Assembly (NCBI GenBank): GCA_003219115.1
Contig: QHPN01000181.1
Coordinates: 3,373-9,637, forward strand
Length of the DNA stretch: 6,265 nucleotides
Source: Verrucomicrobiota bacterium
GTDB taxonomy: Bacteria > Verrucomicrobiota > Verrucomicrobiia > Chthoniobacterales > UBA10450
Direction of reading: 5' to 3'
The position numbers were made by a program, and so were the translations under genes. The notes beneath the pieces were generated by a model. That model saw only the letters and a program-made list of their open reading frames with translations. It was not told the origin of the DNA and did no database searches. The stretch's first letter is position 1; each line of letters starts with the position of its first letter. Shown here piece after piece: positions 5,574 through 6,265 of the stretch.

Positions 5574-5601
5574 CAAAGGCAAACAGAATGTTCGCCTTTT
5601 G
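5574..5601 (-). other. Hairpin in the rpsB upstream region
   Basis: CAAAGGCAAAC (5574-5584) pairs with GTTCGCCTTTTG (5590-5601) around AGAAT, with one mismatch in the middle of a ten-position stem. On the minus strand it lies 62 bases before the rpsB start and could be part of its leader. Read on the plus strand it ends in CCTTTTG, but no plus-strand gene leads into it. The wider gap 5513-5769 holds no credible gene. Confidence 0.35.
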
Positions 5602-5690
5602 CGGCTCCGCTTCCGACAGTTCTCGACCTCAGAGACCGCGTGATTTGGCGAAAAGATACGGCGCAATCATTCCGGGCAGCCCTGGCAGCT

Positions 5691-5722
5691 TGCCAAAAAC
5701 AACATCATCGGCAAACTGCCGA
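5691..5722 (-). terminator. Possible weak terminator downstream of pduO
   Basis: On the minus strand TCGGCA-GTT-TGCCGA (5722 to 5708) is a perfect 6-bp stem followed by TGATGTTGTTTTTGGC, a T-rich but interrupted tract. It lies about 50 bases past the pduO stop, where a terminator would be expected. The stem is short and the T run begins late. Confidence 0.35.
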
Positions 5723-5727
5723 CGATT

Positions 5728-5743
5728 GCAGGCTGGCAGGCTG
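5728..5743. repeat. Tandem 8-bp repeat GCAGGCTG
   Basis: GCAGGCTG occurs twice head to tail (5728-5735 and 5736-5743), followed by CGCTCCCTAG. It sits beside the hairpin at 5708-5722 and shares AGGCTG with the hairpin at 2138-2156, suggesting it belongs to the same class of dispersed intergenic repeat. The relation is inferred. Confidence 0.4.
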
Positions 5744-5769
5744 CGCTCCCTAGATCACAGGAACCGTCG

Positions 5770-6265
5770 CTATCGCGCTTGTTCGATTTTCCGCGCGAGG
5801 AGCCAGCAAAGATCGGAGAGCCGGTTCAGGTAACGCAGGGTCTCGATGTTGAAATTTATGTCGTCGTTTACCAAAGCTGCGACACGGCGCTCAGCGCGGC
5901 GGCAGGTCGTGCGCGCGTTATCCAGTGCAGCCGAAGCGACTGAAGCGCCAGGGATGACCCAGTCTTTTGGATAAAGTGATTTGTCCTTTTCAAGCTCATC
6001 GATGACCGCGGTTATCCGATCAACCATCGCGCCGTTCGTGATTTCGAATCCGTCCTTTCGATAACGTGCCAAATCTTCGGGCGCGGTCGCGAGCTCGCCC
6101 ATGACCGTGATCAATTCTTTTTGCGCCGCTAGAATTTCACCGCGCACGAATTCATCCGACACCGCCGCGCGCGCCAACCCGAGCGCGCTGTTCAATTCAT
6201 CGACGCAACCGTAGGCGTCGACCCGATGATCGGTCTTCGAAACACGTCGCCCATACATGAGCGAC
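5770..6265 (-). CDS. pduO: PduO-type ATP:cob(I)alamin adenosyltransferase, 5' end outside the window
   Basis: Transfers the adenosyl group of ATP to cob(I)alamin to make adenosylcobalamin, in the cytoplasm; the family (PduO/MMAB) forms trimers of five-helix bundles. Visible signatures are SLMYGRRVSKTDHRVDAYGCVDELNS, PGASVASAALDNARTTCRRAERRV with the conserved RRAER cluster, and NIETLRYLNRLSDLCWLLAR near the C-terminus (NRLSDxLFxxAR in the family). The frame remains open past the first visible Met (6256-6258) into Leu and Ser before the edge. Family members have about 15-20 more residues, including the N-terminal TxTGDxGxT ATP-binding loop, so that Met is internal and the gene continues beyond 6265. 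The family LHxAR segment reads LDNAR here. Downstream lies a repeat-containing gap and then rpsB, with no sign of functional coupling. No other cobalamin gene is in the window. Confidence 0.92.
   Translation of the reverse strand, partial: SLMYGRRVSKTDHRVDAYGCVDELNSALGLARAAVSDEFVRGEILAAQKELITVMGELATAPEDLARYRKDGFEITNGAMVDRITAVIDELEKDKSLYPKDWVIPGASVASAALDNARTTCRRAERRVAALVNDDINFNIETLRYLNRLSDLCWLLARKIEQAR

Noticed and set aside
5445..5753. Plus-strand open frame across the rpsB upstream gap
   Set aside because: It begins inside rpsB antisense and crosses hairpins and the tandem repeat; no motif or start signal supports it.
1..6265. A CRISPR array, prophage, toxin-antitoxin or other defence system
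   Set aside because: No regularly spaced repeats, integrase, transposase or known defence domain is visible; the genes are mostly ordinary housekeeping and repair genes.

Overview
The window is a compact, moderately GC-rich bacterial chromosomal segment. Most genes are on the minus strand, and several are housekeeping genes. It carries purine synthesis genes with a separate small PurS, the rpsB-tsf pair, a two-domain LigD, a membrane-anchored proline-rich hypothetical protein, and short palindromic repeats in three intergenic gaps. That mix suggests a soil-type member of Verrucomicrobiota or a relative. No rRNA or other phylogenetic marker was compared, so the taxonomy is an inference.

Layout from left to right. 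At 1-1242 on the minus strand is a tightly packed purS - yqaE/Pmp3-like - purQ cluster. The purS stop overlaps the yqaE start, and the yqaE stop abuts the purQ start. purQ runs in frame into the first codons of a bioD-like gene, whose Walker A motif is visible but whose frame breaks after 19 codons. At 1340-2035 on the plus strand is a divergently transcribed single-pass membrane protein of unknown function. At 2032-2160 is a 129-bp element of nested palindromes bounded by an 11-bp inverted repeat; it supplies the stop codon of that gene and abuts the end of ligD. At 2161-3906 on the minus strand is ligD, with phosphoesterase and ligase domains but no polymerase domain. At 3979-4058 are more palindromes of the same style. 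At 4066-5512 on the minus strand are rpsB and tsf, with two hairpins and a possible promoter between them. At 5513-5769 is a noncoding, hairpin-rich gap. From 5770 to the right edge, on the minus strand, is a PduO-type cobalamin adenosyltransferase whose N-terminus lies outside the window.

PurS and PurQ are two subunits of the three-part formylglycinamidine ribonucleotide (FGAM) synthase; purL is not in the window. rpsB and tsf serve translation. LigD would act with Ku, not seen here, in end joining. PduO makes adenosylcobalamin. I found no CRISPR array, tRNA, rRNA, transposase or convincing new multi-gene system. The features most worth a second look are the purQ/bioD junction, the membrane gene inside the purS-purQ pair, and the palindromic elements.
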